This document shows positions 52,743 to 61,115 of a stretch of 64,000 nt of DNA, in pieces (within the stretch, counting starts at the first letter, position 1; each line of letters begins with the position of its first letter). The position numbers and the translations under genes were made by a program. Origin of the DNA: Caproiciproducens sp. CPB-2. Lineage in GTDB: Bacteria > Bacillota > Clostridia > Oscillospirales > Acutalibacteraceae. The notes beneath the pieces were generated by a model. That model did no database searches. It saw nothing but the letters and a program-made list of their open reading frames with translations, and was not told the DNA's origin. Location: the NCBI RefSeq assembly GCF_036287215.1, contig NZ_CP142860.1, positions 2,480,001 through 2,544,000 on the forward strand, in the 5' to 3' direction.

Positions 52743-55397
52743 TTAATTTCCATAAGAAGTGGAAACTTTTGCAAATTTTCTTTGAAACGCTTTCACGATT
52801 TCCACAATCGGAATAACCGAAAAAGCAAGCAGCAGAGCGACCGAGTACTCCAGCAGTGAAATCTCTTCAAACTGGAAGGCAAACGCCAGAGCGGGGATAT
52901 AGATCACGGCCGTGGTCAGCAGCAGCGACATGAGCATGGCGCCGATCAGGTATCCGTTCTGTTTCCTCATGCTGAAAATCGAATGGCGCTGGGAACGCAT
53001 GTTGAAGGAGTGGAAAATCTCCGCCATCGACATGGTCAGAAAAGCCATGGTCATGCCGTCGGCGCTGTTGGTGATTTCCCAGATTCCGGACTCGAGAAAA
53101 TGGCCGATGAAATACGCGGACAGGGTGACAACCGTGACCAGGATCCCCTGATAGGCGACGTCCGTGCCGAGTCCTCCGGCAAAAATGCCGTCGCGGGGAT
53201 TGCGGGGACTGCGCCGCATGAGGTCTTTTTCGCCCTCCTCCATTCCGAGCGCCAGGGCCGGGAAGCAGTCGGTAATCAGATTGATCCAGAGCAGGTGCAC
53301 CGGCTTCAGAATGACAAAGCCCAGAAGGGTAGCGACAAAAATGGAAAGCACTTCGCTCAGGTTGGAAGCCAGCAGAAACTGAATGGCCTTCCGGATATTG
53401 TCGTAGATCCTTCTGCCCTCTTCCACCGCGGAAACGATGGTGGCGAAATTGTCGTCCGCAAGCACCATGTCCGCCACGTTTTTGGTGACGTCCGTACCCG
53501 TAATTCCCATGCCCACGCCGATATCGGCGCTTTTGATCGACGGGGCGTCGTTGACGCCGTCGCCGGTCATGGCGGTAATCATCCCGTTGGTTTTCCATGC
53601 GTTGACAATACGGACCTTATGCTCCGGCTGGACTCTGGCGTAAACGGAATAATTCCCAATGGTATCCTTCAGTTCGTCGTCGCTGATTTCATCCAGTCGG
53701 GCGCCGGTAATCGCCTGCGACTCGTCCGTGATGATTCCGAGCTGGGTCGCAATGGCCACCGCCGTATCGCGGTGATCACCCGTGATCATGACCGGGCGGA
53801 TTCCGGCCTCCCTGCACTCCTGAATCGCGTCCACAACCTCGGGACGGATGGGGTCGATCATCCCGGTCAGACCGATCAGGGTCAGGCCGTTTTCCAGATC
53901 GGACGGTTCAAAGGAAGCGGGCATGCCGTCATATTTCTTAAATGCCGCGCAGAGCACGCGCAGGGCCTTGCCCGCCATCGCCTTGTTCTGCGAGCGGATT
54001 TCCCCGTGCAGGGCCTCCGTCATCGGCACGACCTGTCCGTTTTTCAGGACATGGGTGCATTTTTTGATGACCTCGTCCGGGGCGCCCTTCGTGTACTGGA
54101 TGTAGCTTCCGTCCGCGAGAGAATGGACGGTGGACATCATTTTGCGCATGGAGTCGAACGGCGCTTCGCCGACGCGCGGATTCGTCTTTTTCAGCTCGTT
54201 TTTATCGAGCTTCAGGCTGGCGGCATAGCTGACAAGCGCCGCTTCCGTCGGTTCCCCGGTGACTTCGCCGTCTTTGCCCAGCTCGGCGTCGCTGCACAGG
54301 GCCATTGCGGTGGCAAGCAGCGGCTCGTCTTCCGAGTAATGCTCCACAACGGTCATTTTGTTCTGTGTCAGCGTGCCGGTTTTGTCGGAACAGATCACCT
54401 GCGCACAGCCAAGCGTTTCCACCGCCGTCAGTTTCCGGATGACGGCGTTTCGTTTGGACATGTTGGTAACGCCGATGGAGAGCACGATCGTCACGACGGT
54501 GGCGAGTCCCTCAGGAATCGCCGCGACGGCAAGGCTGACCGCGACCATGAAGGTGTTCAGCACGACCTGGCCGCTGAAATCTCCCGATTTAATCAGGCTG
54601 AACGCAAAGATGAAAATACAGATGCCGATGACCAGACGGCTCAGGATTTTGCTGAGCTGATTCAATTTGATCTGGAGCGGGGTAACGTTGTCCTTCGCGT
54701 TTGCGAGCGCGTCGGCGATTTTTCCCATTTCGGTATCCATGCCGGTCGCAACGACCACCGCTTTTCCGCGGCCGTAAACGACGGTGCTGCCCATATACGC
54801 CATATTTTTACGGTCGCCGAGCGGCACTTCCTTCTCTTTCTTCAGCGTCAGCGCCTGAATGATCTTGTTGACCGGCACCGACTCGCCCGTCAGGGCGGCC
54901 TCCTCGATTTTTACGCTTGCGCTTTCAATCATGCGGCAGTCGGCCGGGACGGCGTCTCCCGCTTCCAGCAGAACCACGTCGCCGGTGACCAGGTCTTCGC
55001 TTTTCATCGTGACGACATTGCCGCCGCGCAGGACCTTGGAGGTCGCGGCGGACATTTCCTGCAGCGCTTCGATCGCTTTTTCCGCCTTGCTTTCCTGATA
55101 GACGCCAAGCACCGCGTTGATCAAAACAACGATCATAATGATGAAGACATCCGCAAAGGATTCGTGCGCGTAAGACGCGGTAATACCCGAAATGACCGCG
55201 GCGACGATCAGGATGATGGTCATCGGGTCGCCGAGCTGCTGAATAAACCGCCTGAATACGGAAACCTTTTTGCCTTCGGCCAGCTTGTTCTTTCCATCGC
55301 GCTGCAAACGGGAATCCGCGTCAGCCTGTGACAGGCCCTGCGGGCTGCTTTGGACCTGCTCAAGGACCTGATCCAAATCTGCTAAATAGTACTTCAT
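52743..55397 (-). CDS. P-type cation ATPase, P2A (Ca2+/Mn2+) type
   Basis: 884 aa. N-terminal cation ATPase domain, phosphorylation site SDKTGTLTQNKM, TGES (AALTGESVPVNK), TGDGVNDAPS hinge and C-terminal helices with NLSEVLS and INLITDCFPALALGME. These fit the SERCA-like Ca2+ and Mn2+ exporters. The start at 55397 (MKYYLADLDQ) suits AGAGGAAG; the frame extends to 55421. An upstream yybP-ykoY motif suggests that manganese export is a main role. Confidence 0.94.
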   Translation of the reverse strand: MKYYLADLDQVLEQVQSSPQGLSQADADSRLQRDGKNKLAEGKKVSVFRRFIQQLGDPMTIILIVAAVISGITASYAHESFADVFIIMIVVLINAVLGVYQESKAEKAIEALQEMSAATSKVLRGGNVVTMKSEDLVTGDVVLLEAGDAVPADCRMIESASVKIEEAALTGESVPVNKIIQALTLKKEKEVPLGDRKNMAYMGSTVVYGRGKAVVVATGMDTEMGKIADALANAKDNVTPLQIKLNQLSKILSRLVIGICIFIFAFSLIKSGDFSGQVVLNTFMVAVSLAVAAIPEGLATVVTIVLSIGVTNMSKRNAVIRKLTAVETLGCAQVICSDKTGTLTQNKMTVVEHYSEDEPLLATAMALCSDAELGKDGEVTGEPTEAALVSYAASLKLDKNELKKTNPRVGEAPFDSMRKMMSTVHSLADGSYIQYTKGAPDEVIKKCTHVLKNGQVVPMTEALHGEIRSQNKAMAGKALRVLCAAFKKYDGMPASFEPSDLENGLTLIGLTGMIDPIRPEVVDAIQECREAGIRPVMITGDHRDTAVAIATQLGIITDESQAITGARLDEISDDELKDTIGNYSVYARVQPEHKVRIVNAWKTNGMITAMTGDGVNDAPSIKSADIGVGMGITGTDVTKNVADMVLADDNFATIVSAVEEGRRIYDNIRKAIQFLLASNLSEVLSIFVATLLGFVILKPVHLLWINLITDCFPALALGMEEGEKDLMRRSPRNPRDGIFAGGLGTDVAYQGILVTVVTLSAYFIGHFLESGIWEITNSADGMTMAFLTMSMAEIFHSFNMRSQRHSIFSMRKQNGYLIGAMLMSLLLTTAVIYIPALAFAFQFEEISLLEYSVALLLAFSVIPIVEIVKAFQRKFAKVSTSYGN

Positions 55398-55451
55398 GCG
55401 TAGTTTCTTCCTCTCATTCATTCAACTGATGATTATGATATGTATAATAAT

Positions 55452-55583
55452 AAAAAAAACTCATGTACAGCCCATACAAAGCTATACATGAGTCTTGTTC
55501 ATTAAGGCAAGCCAGACCGAAACGGCCATGCTGTTGACTTGACACATGCGGCGAACCGCATGCAAACTACTCCCTCAAGAGAT
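55452..55583 (-). ncRNA. yybP-ykoY (Mn2+) riboswitch with terminator
   Basis: On the minus strand TCTTGAGGGAGTAG starts a leader that returns at CAAGA to close the P1 helix. Inside are a hairpin (GCATGCGG TTCG CCGCATG) and the GTCAACA and GGTCTGGC segments of the family. A terminator (ACTCATGTATAGC with GCTGTACATGAGT, 55461-55492) and a T run (55452-55459) follow. Mn2+ binding would be expected to allow read-through into the ATPase gene. Confidence 0.8.
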
Positions 55584-55602
55584 ATTGTTTTTGTGTTTCC
55601 TT

Positions 55603-55631
55603 ATCATATCATCTATCAGGCGCTCTGTCAA
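55603..55631 (-). promoter_or_regulatory. Promoter of the Mn2+ riboswitch and cation ATPase
   Basis: TTGACA (55626-55631), 17 bases, TATGAT (55603-55608) on the minus strand. Confidence 0.88.
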
Positions 55632-55710
55632 CAGGATTTCATCAACAAACCCGGTAATTTACATGCTTTTAAGCTGAGTTTTACAACATTCGGTCGCAGA
55701 AAAAAAGGAA

Positions 55711-55738
55711 TTGACAGCGGCTAAGGAAATAGTATAAT
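55711..55738 (+). promoter_or_regulatory. Promoter of the ketopantoate-reductase-like gene
   Basis: TTGACA (55711-55716), 16 bases, TATAAT (55733-55738). Confidence 0.85.
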
Positions 55739-55823
55739 TTGAATACCGATATTTTAGCGGAGAAGAAACAGCACAGTAACAAACAGGGAAACAGAAACGA
55801 AACACAGGAATGGGGAATGGAAG

Positions 55824-56738
55824 ATGCAGATCAAAAAGGCTGCCCTCATCGGAATGGGTGCGATTGGCACCGTTTATGGGAAATTGCTGCACGACCGCTA
55901 CGGCGCCGATTTTGCCGTGATCGCCGGCGGGGCGCGGAAAGAAAAGCTGAAGGGAAACGGAATCCGGCTTAACGGCAGTGTGTTTTACCCGCGGGTGCTT
56001 TCGCCGGGGGAACAGAATTTTCCGGCCGACCTAATCATTGTCAGCGTAAAAAACGACCAGCTGAGCAAAGCGCTGGAGGATATGCGCAGCTTTGTCGGTA
56101 AAAGCACCGTAATCCTTCCCCTTTTGAACGGAGTCACCGTCAGGGACAGAATCCTGTCGGTCTTTCCGGACAACCGCGTCTTTTACGGGCTTTCCATTTA
56201 CATAGACGCGGTGCGAACCGCCGACGGTGTGCAAAACACGGTAGACGGTGTGATTGATTTCGGGGACGCGGACAACACGGTCCCTTCGCCGGAAGTGACC
56301 GCAGTCAAAGCTTTTCTGGCCGCGGCCGGGATTGAATGCGAAGCCCCTTCGGACATGATCCGCACCGTATGGAAAAAATGGATGCTCAATGTGGGCTGCA
56401 ACCAGGTTTCCGCCATCACCGGCGCGCCCTACGGAAAAATGACCGGCATAGAAACCAACGGAATCCTTTTTCATGAAGCCATGATGGAGGTCGTCGCTCT
56501 GGCAAAGGCCCGCCATATCGATTTAACCGAACAGGACGCCCTGGAATACGAAAATCTGATGTCCACGTTTTCACCGCTGGGGAAAACCTCCATGCTGCAG
56601 GATATAGAGGCAAAGCGGCGCACCGAGGTAGATTATTTTGCCGGTACCGTCGTGGAGTTGGGCCGGAAATATCAGGTTTCCACTCCCGTGAATCACGTTT
56701 TATACTGCATTATCAAATCCATGGAACAGCTTTACTGA
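55824..56738 (+). CDS. 2-dehydropantoate 2-reductase family protein
   Basis: 304 aa. The Rossmann NADPH site is ALIGMGAIGTVYGKLL. Conserved family segments follow: VKNDQLSKAL and the catalytic Lys region (IRTVWKKWMLNVGCNQVSAI). PanE/ApbA reduces ketopantoate for pantothenate synthesis. Since no panB, panC or panD is near, another keto-acid reductase role is also possible. It has its own promoter. Confidence 0.88.
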   Translation: MQIKKAALIGMGAIGTVYGKLLHDRYGADFAVIAGGARKEKLKGNGIRLNGSVFYPRVLSPGEQNFPADLIIVSVKNDQLSKALEDMRSFVGKSTVILPLLNGVTVRDRILSVFPDNRVFYGLSIYIDAVRTADGVQNTVDGVIDFGDADNTVPSPEVTAVKAFLAAAGIECEAPSDMIRTVWKKWMLNVGCNQVSAITGAPYGKMTGIETNGILFHEAMMEVVALAKARHIDLTEQDALEYENLMSTFSPLGKTSMLQDIEAKRRTEVDYFAGTVVELGRKYQVSTPVNHVLYCIIKSMEQLY

Positions 56739-56812
56739 GTATTTTACGCATGGCACAGCAGCCGTTAAAAAACATTGATAAAAATTCAGGATATCAGAAA
56801 GTGAGTGAAGCT

Positions 56813-57274
56813 ATGGAGTATCGAAGGGCGACGATCCATGATGTTGACCAGCTGGCAGAAATCAGAGTGGAGATGCGAAACGAAAGGGAAAATCCTCAAA
56901 ATTCCGGCACCGCCGAATTTTACGCGAACACCTACCGGTATTTTGAACAGCATCTTGCAAACGACAGCTTTGTCGCATGGGTTGCGGTTCAGGACGAAGA
57001 GATCATAGCGACCAGCGGGATCGTGTTCTATTCGATTCCCCCGGTCTATTCCAACATCACGGGGTCGGTGGCGTACATCATGAACATGTATACGAAACCG
57101 GCACACCGGAACAAAGGGATCGCTTCCGCTCTTTTAAGCCGTCTGCTGGAGGAAACACGTGCCAGAAACTGCATGAAAATTACGCTGAACGCTTCCGAAA
57201 TGGGAAAGCCGCTGTATGAAAAATACGGTTTTCAGGAGGCAAAAAATAATATGGAGTATTCTCTGACCTTTTGA
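56813..57274 (+). CDS. GNAT family N-acetyltransferase
   Basis: 153 aa. The acetyl-CoA site is TKPAHRNKGIASALLSRLLE (R/Q-x-x-G-x-A). An N-terminal ATIHDVDQLAEIRVEM and a C-terminal YEKYGFQEAKNNMEYSL complete the fold. The start at 56813 is chosen because the longer frame from 56750 has no ribosome binding site. Substrate unknown. Ends in a strong hairpin. Confidence 0.9.
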   Translation: MEYRRATIHDVDQLAEIRVEMRNERENPQNSGTAEFYANTYRYFEQHLANDSFVAWVAVQDEEIIATSGIVFYSIPPVYSNITGSVAYIMNMYTKPAHRNKGIASALLSRLLEETRARNCMKITLNASEMGKPLYEKYGFQEAKNNMEYSLTF

Positions 57275-57307
57275 TCGGTATCGGTCGGCCGGAGAAGCTC
57301 TTCCCGC

Positions 57308-57346
57308 AAAACGGCGCTGATTCCCTTTGGAATCAACGCCGTTTTT
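57308..57346. terminator. Bidirectional terminator
   Basis: AAACGGCG and TGATTCC pair with GGAATCA and CGCCGTTT around a short loop, with T runs on both strands, between convergent GNAT and ohrR genes. Confidence 0.9.
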
Positions 57347-57355
57347 ATCATGCTT

Positions 57356-57814
57356 TCAGACGGTATCCTTCTGTACGGCCCGTATGTTCCCGAGAAGCTG
57401 GGAAAGCATTTCCCTGAGGCGAAGGGCCTCTTCCGGAGCAAGGCCCGTACAGCAGAACATTTTCTGAGGAAGGTCCAGAAAATGTTTTTTCAGGCTTCTG
57501 CCCTTTTCCGTCAGACAAACCTGTACACTGCGCTCGTCACGGACACTGCGCACGCGTTCGACAAGCTCCAGCTTTTCCAGCTTTTTCAGAAGCGGGGTCA
57601 GGGTTCCTGAATCCAGAAGCAGCCGGCTTCCCAACTCCGATACGCTGAGATTGTCCTTTTCCCACAGCACCAGCAAAGTGATATACTGCGTATACGTAAG
57701 GCCATACGGTTCGAGGTACGGCTTGTAAAGGCGGATCACTTCCTTTGAGCACGCATAAAGCGCAAAACAAAGCTGGCTGTCAAGCTTTAACAGATCGTCG
57801 GGCCGCACATCCAA
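57356..57814 (-). CDS. ohrR: MarR family peroxide-sensing regulator OhrR
   Basis: 152 aa. The N-terminal LDSQLCFALYAC contains the reactive Cys (Cys16 here, Cys15 in Bacillus OhrR). The wHTH is VSELGSRLLLDSGTLTPLLK, and DERSVQVCLTEKG is the wing. Thiol oxidation by organic peroxide should release it from DNA. The TTG start at 57814 follows AAGGAG at the end of the gpx gene, giving tight coupling. An OhrR box lies upstream of gpx, so the pair is autoregulated. Confidence 0.92.
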   Translation of the reverse strand: MDVRPDDLLKLDSQLCFALYACSKEVIRLYKPYLEPYGLTYTQYITLLVLWEKDNLSVSELGSRLLLDSGTLTPLLKKLEKLELVERVRSVRDERSVQVCLTEKGRSLKKHFLDLPQKMFCCTGLAPEEALRLREMLSQLLGNIRAVQKDTV

Positions 57815-57815
57815 A

Positions 57816-58358
57816 TTACAAACACTCCTTAATTGCGGATTCCATTTCCTCGGGCGTCGTTGTCGGTTCAAAACGTCCGGCAATATTTCCTTCCCTGTCG
57901 ATCAGGAATTTCGTAAAATTCCATTTGATGGAGCTGTCGTTGAACTCTTTTCCGTATTTCGTTTTCAGCATCAGTTCCAGCGTCCTGTTTTTTACGCCCT
58001 TTCCAAAGCCTTCAAAGGCTGTGTGGCCGGTCAGATAGCGGAAGATCGGGTCTGCGTTTTCCCCGCGGACGTCAATTTTCACCGAAAGCGGAAAAGTAAC
58101 CCCATACCGCAGCTTACAGAACTCCTGCACCTCGCTGTTCGTTCCCGGCTCCTGCTCCGCAAACTGATTGCAGGGGAAGCCGATCACCGTGAGACCCTGT
58201 TCGCGATAGGTCTGATAAAGCTTTTCCAGACCTTCGTACTGCGGCGTAAAGCCGCATTTGCTTGCCGTATTGACGAGGACCAGAACCTTGCCTTTTAATT
58301 CTGAAAGCGGAACGGTCTTTCCCTCCATCGTCTGAATGGAATAATCATAAATCGTCAT
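57816..58358 (-). CDS. Glutathione peroxidase family protein (Cys type)
   Basis: 180 aa. The active-site block is NTASKCGFTPQYEGLE with Cys35, followed by FPCNQFAEQEP (Gln) and KWNFTKFLID (Trp, Asn). All four catalytic residues are kept. Such bacterial enzymes usually reduce organic peroxides with thioredoxin. It is the first gene of the gpx-ohrR operon, with promoter and OhrR box directly ahead. Confidence 0.94.
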   Translation of the reverse strand: MTIYDYSIQTMEGKTVPLSELKGKVLVLVNTASKCGFTPQYEGLEKLYQTYREQGLTVIGFPCNQFAEQEPGTNSEVQEFCKLRYGVTFPLSVKIDVRGENADPIFRYLTGHTAFEGFGKGVKNRTLELMLKTKYGKEFNDSSIKWNFTKFLIDREGNIAGRFEPTTTPEEMESAIKECL

Positions 58359-58372
58359 AAAGGATCACCTTT

Positions 58373-58424
58373 CAAATTGTATTTTTTACAATTTGATTGT
58401 ATGCAATTTAATTTACTTTGTCAA
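58373..58424 (-). promoter_or_regulatory. gpx-ohrR promoter with OhrR-type operators
   Basis: On the minus strand TTGACA (58419-58424), 17 bases, TACAAT (58396-58401). The near-palindrome TACAATCAAATTGTA (58387-58401) covers the -10 box and resembles the OhrR box (TACAATT-AATTGTA). A second repeat, CAAATTGTA with TACAATTTG (58373-58395), overlaps it downstream. The -35 box lies inside the end of the flavodoxin gene. Confidence 0.8.
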
Positions 58425-58902
58425 GAGTTAAATTTTTCACCCAGTCCGCGAAGGATTTCCGGGCCTTATCCGGGGAAAGGGGGCTTTTCATGACGGTCTG
58501 AAGAAAGAAGCAGCCGGACACTTCCCCGCCACGCAGCTTCACTCTCTGCGTCAGGGACTGAAAAACGGACTGCGGCTCATGCTCGTCCGCCTGCGTGATA
58601 AATAAATAGACCTTTTTCCCGGAAAAATCCGCCCGTTCCAGAAAGGCATTGACGGCGGGCGTACTCCGGCCCGCCCAGACCGGGCCGCCGAGAAAAACGG
58701 AATCATAACCGTTCAGGGAAAAATCCATCGGCCCGATTTTGCTCTTCAGGCCAAAGACCGCCGAACATGCCGCCATACCGAAGGATTTCCGCGGTTTTGT
58801 CTCTTCAATCCGTTTTAGGTCCCCGCCAATTAATTCGGACAGCTCTTTCACCGCGACCTCCGTGTTCCCCTTCCAGGAATAATAGACAACCAGATTTTTC
58901 AT
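58408..58902 (-). CDS. Flavodoxin-like protein
   Basis: 164 aa. FMN phosphate loop YYSWKGNTEVAVKELSEL and later VFLGGPVWAGRSTPAVNAFL are typical of the flavodoxin/NAD(P)H-quinone oxidoreductase-like group. The start at 58902 follows AAGGA; a longer frame begins at 58932. It ends inside the gpx promoter. Probably an electron carrier or quinone reductase in oxidative-stress defence (inference). Confidence 0.88.
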   Translation of the reverse strand: MKNLVVYYSWKGNTEVAVKELSELIGGDLKRIEETKPRKSFGMAACSAVFGLKSKIGPMDFSLNGYDSVFLGGPVWAGRSTPAVNAFLERADFSGKKVYLFITQADEHEPQSVFQSLTQRVKLRGGEVSGCFFLQTVMKSPLSPDKARKSFADWVKNLTLDKVN

Positions 58903-59249
58903 CTTTGAGCATCCTTTCCGTATCTTTCTCATTTTGTTCCGGCCTGATGATTTTCAATCGGGAATTTTCATTGAGTGATGGGACATCCGGTAAGATTATC
59001 TTTAGATTAGCATAATTAAAAGAGGAATGGTATAAAATTTTGTTTGGAATTTATTAAAATTGTCCCGAATTTCAGTTTCTGTGCCTGCTGTTTCCAAGCC
59101 AACTGTCACTCGACTGAAAATCAGGCGTATGGTTTTGCGCGGAGATGTATTATTTGCAGCAGCCGCAAATGCGTTTTTAAGCGGTCGGAAAAACGCTATA
59201 CAACCATTGCAGAACTGTAAAGAGAATATAAAATATTTTGAAAATCTCT

Positions 59250-59277
59250 TTGCTGTTTGTAAAAATATTGCTATAAT
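59250..59277 (+). promoter_or_regulatory. Promoter of the encapsulated ferritin-encapsulin operon
   Basis: TTGCTG (59250-59255), 16 bases, TATAAT (59272-59277). Confidence 0.7.
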
Positions 59278-59289
59278 ATAAGAAAGGCA

Positions 59290-59341
59290 TTTTGACAGAT
59301 ATTTACAGAAAACAAATTTGATTCCGTCGAATCTGTCAAAA
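59290..59341 (+). promoter_or_regulatory. Inverted repeat in the ferritin-encapsulin leader
   Basis: TTTTGACAGAT (59290-59300) and ATCTGTCAAAA (59331-59341) are perfect inverted arms with 30 bases between. It lies in the 5' leader, just before AGGAGG. It could fold as an RNA stem or bind a dimeric regulator. No known motif. Confidence 0.55.
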
Positions 59342-59369
59342 AAACAATCATAACAGGAGGTTGAGAAAA

Positions 59370-59738
59370 ATGCCGGCTTTTGCAAATCCTTTTCAGGCAA
59401 ACGTTGAAAGGAAATTAACACATGAGGAACTTGTTCAGGCCATCCGTCTGGACATTGCGGGGGAACTGGAAGCCATCTATCTTTATGACGCCCATGTTCA
59501 GGCCACGGACAATGAACTGGCCAAAACGGTCATCAGCGATATCCGCGATGAAGAAAAGGCCCATATCGGTGAATTGATGACGCTGCTTCGGCAGCTGGAC
59601 CCGAAAGAAGCGGAGCTGTTCGCCTCCGGTGAAGCGGAAGTAAGAGAGATGCTGGAGGGGCTGGGAATTTCCGAACCGTCCGCAGAGCCCGCTGCCGACG
59701 CCCCCGGACAGACGGTCGGCAGCCTGCTGAACGAATAA
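59370..59738 (+). CDS. Encapsulated ferritin (EncFtn-type) cargo with encapsulin targeting peptide
   Basis: 122 aa. The two-helix ferritin-like core has the ferroxidase residues in the EncFtn positions: Glu32, Tyr39, Glu62 and His65 (GELEAIYLYDAH; DEEKAHIGEL). A flexible Ala/Pro/Glu linker (about 101-113) leads to a C-terminal TVGSLLNE, the shape of an encapsulin cargo-loading peptide. The start at 59370 has AGGAGG nine bases upstream. It should oxidise Fe2+ inside the shell encoded 25 bp downstream. Confidence 0.92.
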   Translation: MPAFANPFQANVERKLTHEELVQAIRLDIAGELEAIYLYDAHVQATDNELAKTVISDIRDEEKAHIGELMTLLRQLDPKEAELFASGEAEVREMLEGLGISEPSAEPAADAPGQTVGSLLNE

Positions 59739-59763
59739 ATAAATCTGTAAAGGAGCTGATCAT

Positions 59764-60579
59764 ATGGATTATCTTTCAAGAGAAGGTTCCCCGGTACCGC
59801 AGGAGCTTTGGAAACAAATTGACGCTGCCGTAGTGGAATCGGCGCGCCGTATTCTGGCGGGCAGAAGATTCTTACATATTTTCGGGCCTCTCGGCATCGG
59901 AGCGGACAGCATCGCGATTGACGACGCGGACAAAATCGGGGAAATCACCAAAGACGGACTGACGGTCACCGCCGGCAGAAAGCATGTGGAAATCCCCACC
60001 GTTTACGACGACGCCACCCTTTTGGCAAAAGATCTGGAAAGCAGCCGCAAATCCGGTTATCCGGTGGATTTATCCGCCGTTATGGCTTCCGCCGAGGCCT
60101 GCGCCCTGAAAGAGGACCGGCTGATTTTCTTCGGGGCCGAAGGACTGGGCTATGAAGGGCTTCTTACCGCAGCGGGAACAAACCGGATTGAAAAGAAAGA
60201 CTGGTCCGAGGGAGAAAACGCGTTTACCGATATCGCCGCGGCAATCCAGCTGCTGACTTCTAAAAACGTTTACGGCGCTTATGCGCTTGCGGTCAGTCCC
60301 GACCTGTATCTGCAGATGCAGCGGATTCAGCCCGGAACGGGTTTATTGGAAATTGAGCGTGTGAAAAAGCTGCTGAACGGCAATGTTGTCAGCAGCCCTG
60401 TATTGGGAAATGACAAAGCGGTGCTCGTCTGCACCGGTCCGAGAAATATCGATCTGGTGATCGGACAGGACCTTGCAGCCGCTTATCTGGAGCAAAGGGA
60501 CCTCAATCACTGCTTCCGTATTCTGGAGACCGTTCTGCTCCGCATCAAGCGCAGGCAGGCTATCGTCGTTTTTGAATGA
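59764..60579 (+). CDS. Encapsulin shell protein (family 1)
   Basis: 271 aa, typical for family 1. The N-terminal MDYLSREGSPVPQELWKQID and AGRRFLHIFGPLGIG, and the C-terminal DLVIGQDLAAAYLEQ, match the Linocin M18/HK97-fold shell. Sixty or more copies make a hollow compartment that holds cargo with a C-terminal targeting tail, here the EncFtn-type ferritin. AGGAG precedes the ATG. Together they form an iron storage and detoxification nanocompartment. Confidence 0.95.
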   Translation: MDYLSREGSPVPQELWKQIDAAVVESARRILAGRRFLHIFGPLGIGADSIAIDDADKIGEITKDGLTVTAGRKHVEIPTVYDDATLLAKDLESSRKSGYPVDLSAVMASAEACALKEDRLIFFGAEGLGYEGLLTAAGTNRIEKKDWSEGENAFTDIAAAIQLLTSKNVYGAYALAVSPDLYLQMQRIQPGTGLLEIERVKKLLNGNVVSSPVLGNDKAVLVCTGPRNIDLVIGQDLAAAYLEQRDLNHCFRILETVLLRIKRRQAIVVFE

Positions 60580-60662
60580 CCCGAAGCTTTGCCACCGCAC
60601 GGTATCTCTTTTATTTGCTGTTTTATTTATAATAATCAAATGATGGAAATGAGGTTGTAAAA

Positions 60663-61037
60663 ATGTCAAAAGTTGTTTTTTACCGCTGTGAGATTTGCGG
60701 CAATATGGTAGCGCTGATCAGGAGCGGCGGCGGCACACTCACCTGCTGCGGCCAGAACATGACGAAGCTGGAAGCAAACACCACCGACGCCGCGACCGAA
60801 AAGCACGTTCCGTTTATTACAAGGGAAGACGGAAAAATCAAAGTTCAGATCGGTTCCACCATTCACCCCATGCTCCCGGAGCATCATATTGAATGGATTG
60901 CGCTGGAGTCCGGCGACAGGCTGGAAATCGCCTACCTGAAGCCCGGCATGGACCCGAAGGCGGAGTTCAACGACGCCGAATCCGGCACGGTTTACGAGTA
61001 CTGCAATCTTCACGGCCTTTGGAAAGCTGAATTCTAA
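60663..61037 (+). CDS. dfx: Desulfoferrodoxin / superoxide reductase
   Basis: 124 aa, two-domain desulfoferrodoxin. Center I (desulforedoxin-like) has Cys9, Cys12, Cys28 and Cys29. Center II has His48, His68, His74 or His75, Cys114 and His117. It reduces superoxide to hydrogen peroxide without releasing oxygen. It follows the encapsulin gene by 83 bp and has its own ribosome binding site. Peroxide it makes could be handled by the neighbouring gpx. Confidence 0.96.
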   Translation: MSKVVFYRCEICGNMVALIRSGGGTLTCCGQNMTKLEANTTDAATEKHVPFITREDGKIKVQIGSTIHPMLPEHHIEWIALESGDRLEIAYLKPGMDPKAEFNDAESGTVYEYCNLHGLWKAEF

Positions 61038-61048
61038 TTGATCAGATG

Positions 61049-61086
61049 AAAAATGGCTTTGCGGGTTTTCCGCAAAGCCATTTTTG
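61049..61086. terminator. Terminator after superoxide reductase
   Basis: AAAAATGGCTTTGCGG pairs with CCGCAAAGCCATTTTT, ending the plus-strand genes; lysA ends on the other side. Confidence 0.93.
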
Positions 61087-61115
61087 TTATATCATCCCAT
61101 TTTGGCAGGGTATTA

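Larger units (their letters stand above)
58903..59369. other. Intergenic region and 5' leader upstream of the encapsulated ferritin
   Basis: The left half has no recognisable gene. The right half holds the promoter (59250-59277) and a leader with an 11-bp perfect inverted repeat (59290-59300, 59331-59341). Confidence 0.6.

Noticed and set aside
52983..55331. Long plus-strand frame antisense to the cation ATPase
   Set aside because: Shadow of the ATPase; His/Arg-rich translation typical of antisense frames.
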